A stretch of DNA of 64,000 nt, from positions 20,753 to 84,752 of the forward strand of contig VGCD01000006.1 in the NCBI GenBank assembly GCA_016870215.1, given 5' to 3'. Position numbers and translations under genes: made by a program. Shown one piece after another: positions 46,581 through 55,664 of the stretch. Below the pieces are notes generated by a model. That model did no database searches. It was given only the letters and a program-made list of their open reading frames with translations, and was not told the origin of the DNA. The stretch comes from Actinomycetota bacterium (GTDB lineage Bacteria > Actinomycetota > Acidimicrobiia > Acidimicrobiales > Ilumatobacteraceae). The stretch's first letter is position 1. Every line of letters starts with the position of its first letter.

Positions 46581-47702
46581 TCAGTGGGCATCGCGGTGAT
46601 GGCGACCAAGAACATCTGAGCCAAAATCAGCAACAGGGTCGCGCCACACGGTGTGCACATGGTTGCCGTCACGTGTAATATTGTCGTACTCTGCGAGCAA
46701 ACGGGGGCCTTGCACCCGGTAATAGTGCGGACGACCCACTTGCGTGCTGCCGGCCCATGCAAAGTGCAGGGAATCGAATGACGCCTGAACCTTGGCCCAT
46801 TCTGCATCGGCGAGTGAATCATGAACTCGGCCGACATAGGTGTGCAGCAGCGACTTCAGAATCTCGCGTTGGGATGAAGTGAATGTCGACGCAGCAAGCC
46901 CCTTTGGTGCGGTCGTGAACACAAGTGCGTCGTGATGCTCGCGTGACCACCCAATTTTCGCCTCCTCAGCATCTTGCACGCGCTCAACTACGTCGAGAAG
47001 TTCGCCGGTGAACTCGTTGCGCCACACCTTGGCAAGACGAAGAGGTCCGTCACCATCAACGAGGTCAGGTCGATTCGCAGTCACCAAATCAGTAGGGGGC
47101 ACGTCGGACACAATCGCAACACGTTGCTGTTGTTCGTCGAAACTGAGCAACAACTCTCGAGCTAAGTCTTCGCATGCGCCAAGTGGGCGCAAGTGTTGCC
47201 CGCCAAGTAGTGGTGACGATGCGGGATCTGCACCAAGAAAGCAAGGCGTGCCTGAGTGCACTTCGCCGTTGAGAACAGTGAAGTGCACCGATACATGGTG
47301 TCCACCAAGGCGCCAGCCCCATTGGGTGGAACCTGGATCGCCGAAGATGCGAAGGAAGTAACGCAGCGGATCGCGACCCCGTGGAAAGTTCCACATTGCA
47401 CCCCAACCCTCTAACTGGTCGAGCACATTCTCTAGGCCCATGATGGTTGACGCTGTGACATAGCCCGCGCGGCTGAGGCCACTGTCGAGCAATTGCATCA
47501 CAAGTCGGTGTTGCGCCGGTGACAGTGAATGAAGTGTGAGACCGCCATGATCGGTGGGTGTGTAAAACCACTTGCGCCGCTCGTCCTCTGACGGAAAAGG
47601 AAGGTTTGCGACTGCACGCTGTTCGGCAGTGAGACCATTGAGCAACTCTCCGCCGATTTCAGCCATGGCGCGCGCCGTTGCAGATGCTGATGACGTGTTC
47701 AT
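46581..47702 (-). CDS. DUF3500 protein
   Basis: The 373-residue protein has the DUF3500 core: GDPGSTQWGWRLGGHHVSVHFTVLNGE, CFLGADPASSP and a C-terminal HFAWAGSTQVGRPHYYRVQGPRLLAEYDN. Many His/Asp residues are conserved but the family function is unknown. There is no signal peptide. The ATG overlaps the upstream monooxygenase stop as ATGA, so it belongs to a three-gene operon with a flavin monooxygenase and a PPOX-fold protein. Confidence 0.82.
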   Translation of the reverse strand: MNTSSASATARAMAEIGGELLNGLTAEQRAVANLPFPSEDERRKWFYTPTDHGGLTLHSLSPAQHRLVMQLLDSGLSRAGYVTASTIMGLENVLDQLEGWGAMWNFPRGRDPLRYFLRIFGDPGSTQWGWRLGGHHVSVHFTVLNGEVHSGTPCFLGADPASSPLLGGQHLRPLGACEDLARELLLSFDEQQQRVAIVSDVPPTDLVTANRPDLVDGDGPLRLAKVWRNEFTGELLDVVERVQDAEEAKIGWSREHHDALVFTTAPKGLAASTFTSSQREILKSLLHTYVGRVHDSLADAEWAKVQASFDSLHFAWAGSTQVGRPHYYRVQGPRLLAEYDNITRDGNHVHTVWRDPVADFGSDVLGRHHRDAH

Positions 47703-48871
47703 TGCCCGGGTGCTTTCAGGCCGAAGATCAGCTCCGGGTCACCTGGGGTCCACGTTCCGTCGAACTGCGAGCGTCGTCCGATGCGTTGTGTTCGCTCCAT
47801 CAGATTGCGCCCAACGACGAGTTGTTTCGCTTCGTATGCAACGAGGGCCTCTGTGACATCAGTGTATGTTTCGAGGCTTTCGACCAGAGACCACGCATCG
47901 TCTGCAGCTTTGGCTGTACCGGCGGCAGCGTGCGGGCGAGCGATGAATGCCGCATCACCAAGTAAACATGTACGTCCGAATGCCATCTTCGAGATTGCCA
48001 GGTCGTAAATGACTTGCACGAATGGTTGTTCGGCACCACACACCACATCGGCAATTGGTCGGGGAAGCCGTGCTGCTGCGACCGCGCGCATTTCATTGAC
48101 GTGCCGAGGAGAGACCGAGCCAGGTGGCATCGAGATCTCGCGCAGTGTCCCGTCGTTGTCGGTCATGAGGTCGTCAAGGTCGCTACCAGACATGTAGTTG
48201 CGATACCAGACAAAGTTGAAAAGACGTCTGCCGCGTTCGATTTCACCGTCGATGCCCGGAATCGGATAGACGAGGATGTGGCTGTTCGCATACACGTGGT
48301 AGGTGATTGCATCATCGAGCATCTCGAATGTGTCTGTTGAAAGCTCACTTTCATGCACCATGCCGCGCCATGCCACATAACCGGCGTAGTTGGGTTGAGC
48401 ATCGGGAAGAAGTCGTTGACGCGCCACCGAGTTGACACCGTCGGCAAACACAACCACATCGGCTTCGACTTGTGTGCCGTTACGAAAATCAACTCGCACG
48501 GTGTCATCACCACTTTGCCAGTCGATCATCTCGTGACCAAGGTGATACATGTCGGGTTTCACGCATGCGAACAGTTGTCGATACACGGTGTTCCAACTAC
48601 TGAATCGATAGTCGTGACGCTCGTCGTGCACAACACGTCCTTCACGATCGAGGTAGCGAATATGGCCCGTGGCGATGGCGATGTCGTCAAGTGCAACACC
48701 AGCTCGTGTCGTCAGGTAACGCTGACTCTCTGGAAGAAAGCCGATACCTGCACCACGTTGCACGAGTTCGTGTGGAGAGCGTTCATACACATGGATGTCG
48801 GCGCCCATGTCGCGCAGGAGAAGCGCCGCTGTGAGGCCCCCGAGGGAGCCTCCAATCACAGCGACCTTCAC
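47699..48871 (-). CDS. FAD-dependent monooxygenase (salicylate/2,6-dihydroxypyridine hydroxylase-like)
   Basis: From GTG at 48871 the 390-residue protein starts VKVAVIGGSLGGLTAALLLRDMG, the FAD Rossmann motif, with an acidic E in HVYERS. VVFADGVNSVARQRLLP is the DG motif and RTCLLGDAAFIARPHAAAGTAKAADDA the GD motif of group A aromatic hydroxylases. It likely hydroxylates a small aromatic or heteroaromatic acid using NAD(P)H. The GTG puts the glycine motif at residue 7, whereas a longer frame overlaps the PPOX gene. Confidence 0.87.
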   Translation of the reverse strand: MKVAVIGGSLGGLTAALLLRDMGADIHVYERSPHELVQRGAGIGFLPESQRYLTTRAGVALDDIAIATGHIRYLDREGRVVHDERHDYRFSSWNTVYRQLFACVKPDMYHLGHEMIDWQSGDDTVRVDFRNGTQVEADVVVFADGVNSVARQRLLPDAQPNYAGYVAWRGMVHESELSTDTFEMLDDAITYHVYANSHILVYPIPGIDGEIERGRRLFNFVWYRNYMSGSDLDDLMTDNDGTLREISMPPGSVSPRHVNEMRAVAAARLPRPIADVVCGAEQPFVQVIYDLAISKMAFGRTCLLGDAAFIARPHAAAGTAKAADDAWSLVESLETYTDVTEALVAYEAKQLVVGRNLMERTQRIGRRSQFDGTWTPGDPELIFGLKAPGQ

Positions 48872-48884
48872 GAGATTGTGATGC

Positions 48885-49406
48885 TCAGGACTGACCGAAG
48901 GTCGCGACGCTGTCCACCTTGCATACGAACAACACGCGTCGTTCGTTGATGGATGGATCACGCAGACCGTATTCGTCGCCTTGACCGGTGTACTGTTTCC
49001 AGATTCGGTTCAGCTGTTCGGTGACCCACGCGCCTTCTTTCGGATCATCTTCAAGAATTTCACGCTCGACGGATACCTTCATGCTCATCCAGTGGTACAT
49101 GTTCTCTGGGTTCATGATCACAATGGTGATTTGTGGAGTCTTGCGAATCCACTCGACCTTCTTGCGGTGAGACGCGACATTGACGAGCACTTTGTCGCCG
49201 TCATAGTCGAACCACATCGGAGTGAGGTTTGGTCGACCGTCGCCACCCATGACAGCCATGACGCATGCGTATGGCTTGTCCATCAGTTGTTTGTACATCG
49301 GGTCGATGTCGGAAATTGACGTCACGTTGGTGCGGTCACCGACTGCGAACTGTCCGGCCTGAAGTCCGTTTGCGACGTCACGGAATTTCGCCACTTTGAT
49401 TGCCAT
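48885..49406 (-). CDS. PPOX-class (F420/FMN-binding) oxidoreductase
   Basis: The 173-residue protein has the split-barrel pattern YACVMAVMGGDGRPNLTPMWFDYDGDKVLVNVAS followed by RKKVEWIRKTPQITIVI. This is the pyridoxamine-oxidase-like fold, whose actinobacterial members often use F420. It leads an operon with the flavin monooxygenase (13-base gap) and DUF3500. Start ATG at 49404-49406 is preferred to an upstream frame running through the promoter. Confidence 0.85.
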   Translation of the reverse strand: MAIKVAKFRDVANGLQAGQFAVGDRTNVTSISDIDPMYKQLMDKPYACVMAVMGGDGRPNLTPMWFDYDGDKVLVNVASHRKKVEWIRKTPQITIVIMNPENMYHWMSMKVSVEREILEDDPKEGAWVTEQLNRIWKQYTGQGDEYGLRDPSINERRVLFVCKVDSVATFGQS

Positions 49407-49440
49407 GTTTGCCCCATTTCCCTGTGGTTTCAGGCACAAG

Positions 49441-49460
49441 GTACTACTGCTGCGTAGTAC
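49441..49460. promoter_or_regulatory. Inverted repeat between divergent PPOX and DUF4916 genes
   Basis: GTACTAC-TGCTGC-GTAGTAC, 7-bp arms, centred between starts at 49406 (minus) and 49474 (plus). The position fits an operator or overlapping promoter for both genes. Confidence 0.4.
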
Positions 49461-49473
49461 TGTCTCCACCCGA

Positions 49474-50010
49474 ATGAGTGATCAGACAGACACCCGTACT
49501 GCGTGGCTGAGTCCCGAACAGATCGCCGCGGTCCGCAGTCAGGTTCCACTCATCTATGTCGACGCGGTGCCTGTGCGCACCGACCACAGCGGTGTCGTCA
49601 CCCATGTGGGTCTTCTCCTGCGCCAAGCAGCCGATGGAAGCATCAGTCGCATGGTGGTGTCGGGACGGGTGTTGCTGAACGAGACCATTCGCGATGCCCT
49701 CATGCGCCACCTGGAAAAAGACCTCGGGCCGATGGCCTTCCCACGGCTGCCACCAGAGCCATCTCCGTTCACCGTTGCCGAATACTTCACCGACCCCGAC
49801 ATCACTGGGTTCTACGACCCGAGGCACCACGCGGTGGGCCTGGCCTATGTGGTGCCCGTGACGGGCGAGTGTCAACCAACGGAAGAAGCGCTTGACCTCG
49901 CATGGTTCACGCCAGCAGAAGCGGTGAGCGAAAAAGTAAAAGCAGAGATGACCGGCGGCGCTGATCGACTCATCCGTCTCGCACTCGCGTCGGTAGGCCA
50001 GCTGCCATAG
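49474..50010 (+). CDS. DUF4916 / NUDIX-like protein
   Basis: The 178-residue protein reads TAWLSPEQIAAVRSQVPLIYVDAVPV, then LLNETIRDALMRHLEKDLGPMAFP and GFYDPRHHAVGLAYVVPVTGE, as in actinobacterial DUF4916 proteins related to NUDIX hydrolases. The classic NUDIX box (G-x5-E-x7-REUxEE) is not intact, so hydrolase activity is doubtful. The last codons (Gln-Leu-Pro-stop) coincide with the first unit of a short repeat series. Confidence 0.75.
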   Translation: MSDQTDTRTAWLSPEQIAAVRSQVPLIYVDAVPVRTDHSGVVTHVGLLLRQAADGSISRMVVSGRVLLNETIRDALMRHLEKDLGPMAFPRLPPEPSPFTVAEYFTDPDITGFYDPRHHAVGLAYVVPVTGECQPTEEALDLAWFTPAEAVSEKVKAEMTGGADRLIRLALASVGQLP

Positions 50011-50073
50011 GCGGCAGCCAAGATGCGTCAGCTGCCATAGGGCAGCGGCCGAAACTCAGTCAGCTGCCGTAGG
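49999..50073. repeat. Three spaced hairpin repeats after the DUF4916 gene
   Basis: CAGCTGCCATAGG at 49999 and 50029 and CAGCTGCCGTAGG at 50061, spaced 30 and 32 bases. In the first two, GCTGCC pairs with a following GGCAGC to make a small hairpin. The first copy contains the stop of the DUF4916 gene. The series fills most of the 108-base gap before the DNA glycosylase gene and may act as a terminator. Confidence 0.6.
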
Positions 50074-50118
50074 ACGTCAGTCCGACATTGGTGAATAATC
50101 TTCTCCTACGATTTGGTC

Positions 50119-51021
50119 GTGCCAGAAGGTGACACCATTTATCGAGCAGCTGCGGCACTTCGCACCGCTCTTCTTGGTCGTTGCATCACCTCTTTTATCG
50201 CACCGCGCCTCATCGGCCCGTCACCTCAAGTAGGGGCCGCTGTCGAGCATGTCGAGAGTCACGGCAAGCACCTTGAGATCACGTTTGACGATGGCATCGT
50301 GTTGCACACGCACATGCGCATGACAGGTTCATGGCACCTGTATCGACATGGTGAGCGTTGGCGCAAGCGTCGTGCACAGGCCCGTGCAATCATCGAGACC
50401 GACGAATGGATTGCCGTGTGTTTCAACGCACCGATTGTCGAGACGTACCGCGTATTCGACGCTCGCCGCCATCCACGTGCAGGCAAGCTTGGTCCTGATC
50501 TGTGTCGTATGGACGCTGACCTTCACGAATGTGTCGCGCGTATGCAGCACTACGACGATCCGTCAGCCACGATTGCTGAGGTGTTGCTTGACCAACGGGT
50601 GATGTGTGGGGTCGGCAATGTGTTTCGTTGTGAAGTGTTGTGGGCGACCGGAGTTCATCCGTGGGCGCAGGTCGGAACACTGCCACAATCTGCATGTCTG
50701 GACTTGGTGCTCACCGCTGCAGGTTTGTTGCGCGCCAACCTGAACAAGGTGCAGCGCATTACGGCCCCCGATGTTTCGGGTGGGCTTGCTGTGTATGGCC
50801 GTAATGGGCAGAAGTGTGCACGATGTGGTGACGTGGTTCGCCTCACACGTCACGGTGAGATGGCGCGCCTTCTGTATTGGTGCCCAGGGTGTCAGGCGGC
50901 ATTTGAGCCATTTCCAGAACCGGATTGGTCAGACCCAATTGCCCATGGAATGGACCCGCATCCTGCAGCCACGATGTTCATCAAGGACGTGCTGCACAAT
51001 CGCGGACCGCTCGCTAGTTGA
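50119..51021 (+). CDS. nei: Fpg/Nei-family DNA glycosylase (endonuclease VIII-like)
   Basis: The 300-residue enzyme starts VPEGDTIYRAAAAL with GTG at 50119, leaving catalytic Pro2 and Glu3 after Met removal. HGKHLEITFDDGIVLHTHMRMTGSW holds the conserved Lys, QRVMCGVGNVFRCEVLW is the H2TH motif, and CARCGDVVRLTRH...YWCPGCQ is the zinc finger. MPEGDT-type starts are typical of Nei rather than Fpg. It removes oxidised bases and nicks the strand. A TTG two codons upstream was rejected because Pro must follow Met. Confidence 0.92.
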   Translation: MPEGDTIYRAAAALRTALLGRCITSFIAPRLIGPSPQVGAAVEHVESHGKHLEITFDDGIVLHTHMRMTGSWHLYRHGERWRKRRAQARAIIETDEWIAVCFNAPIVETYRVFDARRHPRAGKLGPDLCRMDADLHECVARMQHYDDPSATIAEVLLDQRVMCGVGNVFRCEVLWATGVHPWAQVGTLPQSACLDLVLTAAGLLRANLNKVQRITAPDVSGGLAVYGRNGQKCARCGDVVRLTRHGEMARLLYWCPGCQAAFEPFPEPDWSDPIAHGMDPHPAATMFIKDVLHNRGPLAS

Positions 51022-51056
51022 GTGACGGCTGACGTCGCGGTCAGCGGCCCGGGTCA

Positions 51057-51446
51057 TCAGTTGGCAACGCGTCCAAGCACGCGATCGACCGCAATTTCAA
51101 TCACCCAACGGTCCTCGCGCACCTTTGGTTCACGGTAACGACGCGCATACGCCTCGCAAGCCTCGCGAGCAATCGTTGGGTCATTCGTCGCCGACACAAT
51201 GCCTTCAAGTGTGAGCCAACGACCACCATCAACTTGCGACACCGCTGCGCGACCTCCGCGTAATGCATTTGCAACCTTCTGTGAAGGAGAGAACGTGATG
51301 ATGCGCACTCGCTTCGCCGCGAGGTCGTAGGTGAAGCCGACTGGAACCACGTGTGGTGAACCATCAGCGCGCATTGTCGTGAGAGTTGCAAGATGCCGTT
51401 CAGTAAGGAACTGAACCCAGTTGTCGTCGATCTTGTCTGGAGACAT
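51057..51446 (-). CDS. PPOX-class F420-dependent enzyme (Rv1155/TIGR03618-like)
   Basis: The 129-residue split-barrel protein contains HLATLTTMRADGSPHVVPVGFTYD, SPSQKVANALRGGRAAVSQVDGGRWLTLEGI and PKVREDRWVIEIAVDRVLG, matching the small actinobacterial F420-binding group. It starts 10 bases after the ABC permease stop, on the same strand, so it is likely the last gene of that operon. Confidence 0.85.
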   Translation of the reverse strand: MSPDKIDDNWVQFLTERHLATLTTMRADGSPHVVPVGFTYDLAAKRVRIITFSPSQKVANALRGGRAAVSQVDGGRWLTLEGIVSATNDPTIAREACEAYARRYREPKVREDRWVIEIAVDRVLGRVAN

Positions 51447-51456
51447 ACAACGACAC

Positions 51457-54000
51457 CTAGATCGTGTTGAGTGCTGCCAGCACGTCGACCTTAGTGGCGC
51501 GTCGTGCCGGATAGGCAGCAGCGAGAACGCCAACCACAAAGGCGACGATCAGGATGGTGACTGCACTGCTGATTGGTAGTTCAAACTTCGTGATGCCTTG
51601 GTCACGCAGCGACAAGATCACTACGTAGCCAAGCACGAATCCCAACAAAATGCCGGTGACGGCACCGATGAGAGAGGTGATGACGCTCTCCCAACGAACT
51701 GCAGAGCGAACTTGTCCGCGAGTCATGCCGACGGCGCGCAACAGGCCAATTTCTCGTTGGCGCTCGTACACCGACAGCAGCAAGGTGATGATGATGCCGA
51801 CAATCGCGATGATGATGGACAAGAACAGCAGGCCATATATGAGCCCGAGTAATTGATTCACTTGCGCGGCTTGTTTGTCGATGTACTCGTCCTTGCTGAG
51901 AAGTGTTCCTGAGCCGTACGAGTCGACCAGCTTTTGCAAGTCGGCTCGAAGTGTGCCCGAATCGGTTCCTTCGGACTTCAAGATGTACACACCGAAGTCA
52001 AAGCGCGACACCGTGGTTCCCTCGAACAATTCCGAGCTCACGGTGTAGCGGCCTGCCAATTGATCGTTCGCGTACACACCTTCGACCACAAGATCGACTT
52101 GGGTGCCGTCGCTCAACTTGGCTGGAATGGTCGAACCGTTGGTCAACTTGTCACGTTCTGCGGTCTTCTCCGACACCAACACGCCGTTCTTCGACAGTGA
52201 CGTGACCTTCGCATCGCCGAGCAATCCGATGTCGAAGATTCCTTCGACCGTTTTCGGGTTGATGACGGTGAGGAATCGACCCTTGCCTTCAACCTCGACA
52301 ACTGATTGACCGATGCCCGTGGCTTGTTTGACGCCATCCAACTTCGACACGTCGACTGCGAGCGACGGGCTGAGTCCGCCGAAGCCCTGGGCTTCAGAAC
52401 TGATGGTGAAATCACCGGTGAACTGTTCGCCAAAGACTCCGCGAATTTCAGCTTGAATCGACGCTGCAAGTGCAGTGACAGCCGTGACGAGCGCAACTCC
52501 GATGAGTACTGGTGCAGCTGTACGTGATGTTCGCTTTGGGTTACGCGCAGCGTTCTGTCGTGCCATGCGGCCGGTGACTCCGCGAACACTCGCAATGGGG
52601 CGACCAAGTGTGAGCGCAACTGGACGCGCAACGAGCGGCCCGAGTGTGAGGGCACCAATGAAGATGAACAAGATCGCCAGGCCGAGCAACTCGGTGCGAG
52701 CTCCACCGATGACTGCGCCAATGAGTGCCATACCTGCGAGCAGTGGTGTTCCGCCAAGCACCAGACGCACTCGTGGTTTGCCAGCAGTGTCGAGTGCGGT
52801 GTCGCGCATCGCTGCAAGTGGTGGAACACGTCCGGCGCGGAATGCTGGCAACAAAGCAGATGCGACGGTGACGATGAGCCCGATGAGGATCGTCTGCACG
52901 ATGGTGTTGGCACCCACCACGAGACCATTTGACGGAAGGTCGACTCCGATGGCCTTCAACAGTGCGGTCAACCCTGCGGACAATCCGATGCCACCGAGAA
53001 GTCCGAGTACTGAACCAACGAGGCCGACTGCGAGAGATTCCAGCAACATCGCAATGGTGACCTGGCGTCTGCTCGCACCGATGGCACGCAACAGCGCGTT
53101 TTCCCGTTGACGTTGTGCGGCACTGATGGAGAACACGTTGTAGATGACGAACGAGCCGACACCGAGACCAATGAACGCAAAAATCGTGAGCAAGATACCG
53201 AAGAAGGAGAGTGCAGTCTTGATGTCGTCTTGTGTCTCTTTGGTGATCTGAGCGCCGGTGATGGTCTCGAGATTCTTTCCCGTCGGAAGAGCAGCCTGAA
53301 TCTTCTGCGTGAGGGCTTCGTCGCTCATTGTTCCGTCGCCGACAACGATGACCGCATCGATGTAGCCGGGTTTGGCAAGTAGTGACGATGCAGTGTCGAC
53401 GTCCCACAGCGCGAAAGTGGCACCACCGGGTGAGCGAACGTCGCCGTAGTTGGCGATGCCGACGAGTGTGAATTCTTGGCTGCCAACGGCAGTAATGACC
53501 TTGACAGTGTCGCCGAGTACGAACTTGCCTGCTTCAGCACTTGCTTCATCAAGTGCCACTTCAGTTGGCCCCTTTGGGAAACGCCCCTCCGACATTTGCC
53601 AAATATCGGCTTTTGAGTCGACCACTGAACTACCGAACGTCGGCGGACCATTTCCCTCATTACCGAGTGGTTTGCCGTCTTTTCCGACGATTCGCGCAAA
53701 GGCCTGCAAATTCGCTGCTGCAGCGTCGACACCAGGAACCTTCGCGACAATGTCGACCAAGTTGGTTTCAACGCGCTGACGCTCTTGGAACCCGAAGTCG
53801 GTGTCGACGACTTCTGTTGATCGCACGTACGCATTCACGTTCTTGAACACGTCAGAGAACAAGTTGTCGAACGTGCGGTTCAACGTGGCAGTGAAAACCG
53901 ATGTTCCAGAAAGAAAGGCAGTGCCGAGGACGACTGCGATAGAGGTGAGGACAAGACGACCCTTTCGTGCAAGGACGCCCTTCAGGGCTATGCGAAACAT
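51457..54000 (-). CDS. FtsX-type ABC transporter permease with two FtsX domains
   Basis: The 847-residue protein has the ABC3/YknZ-type duplicated plan: an N-terminal helix, a large extracellular domain (about 40-255), three helices with a cytoplasmic loop ENALLRAIGASRRQV, three or more central helices, a second extracellular domain (about 515-715) and a final FtsX set with REIGLLRAVGMTRGQVR. The C-terminal YPARRATKVDVLAALNTI is typical. It pairs with the ATPase 5 bases upstream. Substrate unknown; such systems export lipoproteins, lipids or peptides. Confidence 0.9.
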   Translation of the reverse strand: MFRIALKGVLARKGRLVLTSIAVVLGTAFLSGTSVFTATLNRTFDNLFSDVFKNVNAYVRSTEVVDTDFGFQERQRVETNLVDIVAKVPGVDAAAANLQAFARIVGKDGKPLGNEGNGPPTFGSSVVDSKADIWQMSEGRFPKGPTEVALDEASAEAGKFVLGDTVKVITAVGSQEFTLVGIANYGDVRSPGGATFALWDVDTASSLLAKPGYIDAVIVVGDGTMSDEALTQKIQAALPTGKNLETITGAQITKETQDDIKTALSFFGILLTIFAFIGLGVGSFVIYNVFSISAAQRQRENALLRAIGASRRQVTIAMLLESLAVGLVGSVLGLLGGIGLSAGLTALLKAIGVDLPSNGLVVGANTIVQTILIGLIVTVASALLPAFRAGRVPPLAAMRDTALDTAGKPRVRLVLGGTPLLAGMALIGAVIGGARTELLGLAILFIFIGALTLGPLVARPVALTLGRPIASVRGVTGRMARQNAARNPKRTSRTAAPVLIGVALVTAVTALAASIQAEIRGVFGEQFTGDFTISSEAQGFGGLSPSLAVDVSKLDGVKQATGIGQSVVEVEGKGRFLTVINPKTVEGIFDIGLLGDAKVTSLSKNGVLVSEKTAERDKLTNGSTIPAKLSDGTQVDLVVEGVYANDQLAGRYTVSSELFEGTTVSRFDFGVYILKSEGTDSGTLRADLQKLVDSYGSGTLLSKDEYIDKQAAQVNQLLGLIYGLLFLSIIIAIVGIIITLLLSVYERQREIGLLRAVGMTRGQVRSAVRWESVITSLIGAVTGILLGFVLGYVVILSLRDQGITKFELPISSAVTILIVAFVVGVLAAAYPARRATKVDVLAALNTI

Positions 54001-54005
54001 CGTGT

Positions 54006-54791
54006 TTAGTTGCCCAGGCTCTTCATGCGGTCGAGCACTTTTGCAGCAGTGGGCTCACGCATTTCGTCGACGACTTTGCCGTCGGCGAGGAAGATGATGC
54101 GATCGGAGTATGCGGCTGCAACAGGATCGTGGGTGACCATCACGATTGTTTGGCCAAGGTCAGTGACAGCGCGTCGCATGAACGACAAGATCTCTGTGCC
54201 GGTCGTTGAGTCGAGGTTGCCAGTTGGTTCGTCGGCAAAAATGATGCTCGGTCGTGATGCAAGCGCTCGCGCTACGGCGACGCGTTGTTGCTGACCACCA
54301 GATAATTCACTCGGGCGGTGTGTGAGGCGGTCGGCAAGATGCACGGTGTCGATGATGCGAGCAATCCACTCAGCATCGCCATCTTCGTTGCCGAGCAACA
54401 GCGGAAGTTTGATGTTCTCTTCGGCCGTCAACGTGGGAACCAAGTTGAACGCTTGGAAGATGAATCCGATCTTGGTGCGACGCAACACAGTGAGGTCTTT
54501 GTCGTTCAAATGTGCCAAGTTGACACTGTCGACATAGGCGTCGCCGCTGGTGAGCTCGTCGAGGCCGGCGATGCAATGCATGAGGGTCGACTTACCCGAG
54601 CCCGATGGGCCCATGATGGCGGTGAACTCACCTTTGCGGAACTCAACCGAGACCTCGTTCAGCGCATAGACCGCGCTGTCGCCAGAGCCGTACACCTTTG
54701 ATGCCCCAACCACTGATGCGGCTGCGTTCGGGCCAGGAGGCGGAGGGGGAGGGAGGGTCGCGGACAAGGACTGATTGTCAATGGGGGACAT
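54006..54791 (-). CDS. ABC transporter ATP-binding protein (MacB/LolD type)
   Basis: The 261-residue ATPase has Walker A GPSGSGKST, FIFQAFNLVPTLT, signature [16 protein letters not shown], Walker B IIFADEPTGNLDS and VMVTHDPVAAAYSD. A proline-rich N-terminal tail (PPPPPPG near residue 14) precedes the fold. It couples to the 847-residue permease immediately downstream. A frame of the same type at 37.5 kb is a second, separate system. Confidence 0.92.
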   Translation of the reverse strand: MSPIDNQSLSATLPPPPPPGPNAAASVVGASKVYGSGDSAVYALNEVSVEFRKGEFTAIMGPSGSGKSTLMHCIAGLDELTSGDAYVDSVNLAHLNDKDLTVLRRTKIGFIFQAFNLVPTLTAEENIKLPLLLGNEDGDAEWIARIIDTVHLADRLTHRPSELSGGQQQRVAVARALASRPSIIFADEPTGNLDSTTGTEILSFMRRAVTDLGQTIVMVTHDPVAAAYSDRIIFLADGKVVDEMREPTAAKVLDRMKSLGN

Positions 54792-54872
54792 GCAAATTGT
54801 CTACCAGTTCAACCCCCGATTTATTCCCGTGGAGCCGCCTGACGCGACCCCACGGGACAATTCATCGAGTGT

Positions 54873-55511
54873 CTACTTCGTGTTTGGTTGTGCGAGCACG
54901 CGCAAGTACGGCTTCACCGTTTTCCATCCCTGGGGGAACAGTTGCTTTGCTTCGTCGTCTGACACGGCAGCACCGATGATGACGTCTTGTCCGTCTTTCC
55001 AGTTCGCTGGCGTTGCAACCTTGTAGTTGGCGGTCAACTGCAATGAATCGATGACGCGCAGGATCTCGTCAAAATTGCGACCAGTTGATGCGGGGTACGT
55101 GATGGTGAGCTTGACCTTCTTGTCTGGTCCAACCACAAACACCGAACGAACGGTCAACGTGTCGTTCGCATTCGGGTGGATCATGTCGTAAAGATCAGAT
55201 ACTTTGCGCTCAGGGTCACCAATCATTGGGAAATTCACCGGCGTTCCCTGTGTTTCGGCAATGTCTTCTTCCCACTTCACGTGCGAGTCGACCGGATCAA
55301 CAGACAAGCCGATGACCTTCACATTGCGCTTGTCGAATTCCGGCTTGATGCGCGCGACGTAGCCGAGCTCGGTGGTGCACACGGGGGTGAAGTCCTTTGG
55401 GTGGCTGAACAGCACGCCCCATGAATCACCCAACCAGTCGTGGAATGAGATCGTGCCTTGAGTTGTCTCGGCGGTGAAGTCCGGTGCGGTGTCGCCCAAT
55501 CTGACGGCCAT
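54873..55511 (-). CDS. 1-Cys peroxiredoxin (Prx6 family)
   Basis: The 212-residue protein has APDFTAETTQGTISFHDWLG and the peroxidatic Cys in HPKDFTPVCTTELGYVA (near residue 47). No resolving Cys occurs later, and the C-terminal extension TYPASTGRNFDEILRVIDSLQL...VATPANWKDGQDVII is typical of Prx6. It reduces peroxides in the cytoplasm. It starts after AAGGAGAACACC, the same 12 bases that precede the small secreted-protein ATG at 34983. Confidence 0.94.
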   Translation of the reverse strand: MAVRLGDTAPDFTAETTQGTISFHDWLGDSWGVLFSHPKDFTPVCTTELGYVARIKPEFDKRNVKVIGLSVDPVDSHVKWEEDIAETQGTPVNFPMIGDPERKVSDLYDMIHPNANDTLTVRSVFVVGPDKKVKLTITYPASTGRNFDEILRVIDSLQLTANYKVATPANWKDGQDVIIGAAVSDDEAKQLFPQGWKTVKPYLRVLAQPNTK

Positions 55512-55664
55512 GGTGTTCTCCTTGTTTTTTGCGACCCACTTGGGTCGTTGTTGTTCACGCCTGTGCAGGTCGTGTCGTTCGATGGAGCCACGCTACCGAG
55601 GATTCGCCAAAACCCGACTACTTTGGTCGGGATTTATCTGTGCCCTGTCGGTACGCTGTTTTCC

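Noticed and set aside
52541..53407. A 288-codon open frame inside the large ABC permease gene
   Set aside because: It lies in another frame of the same strand, is Arg/His/Ser-rich and has no domain; it is a high-GC shadow frame.
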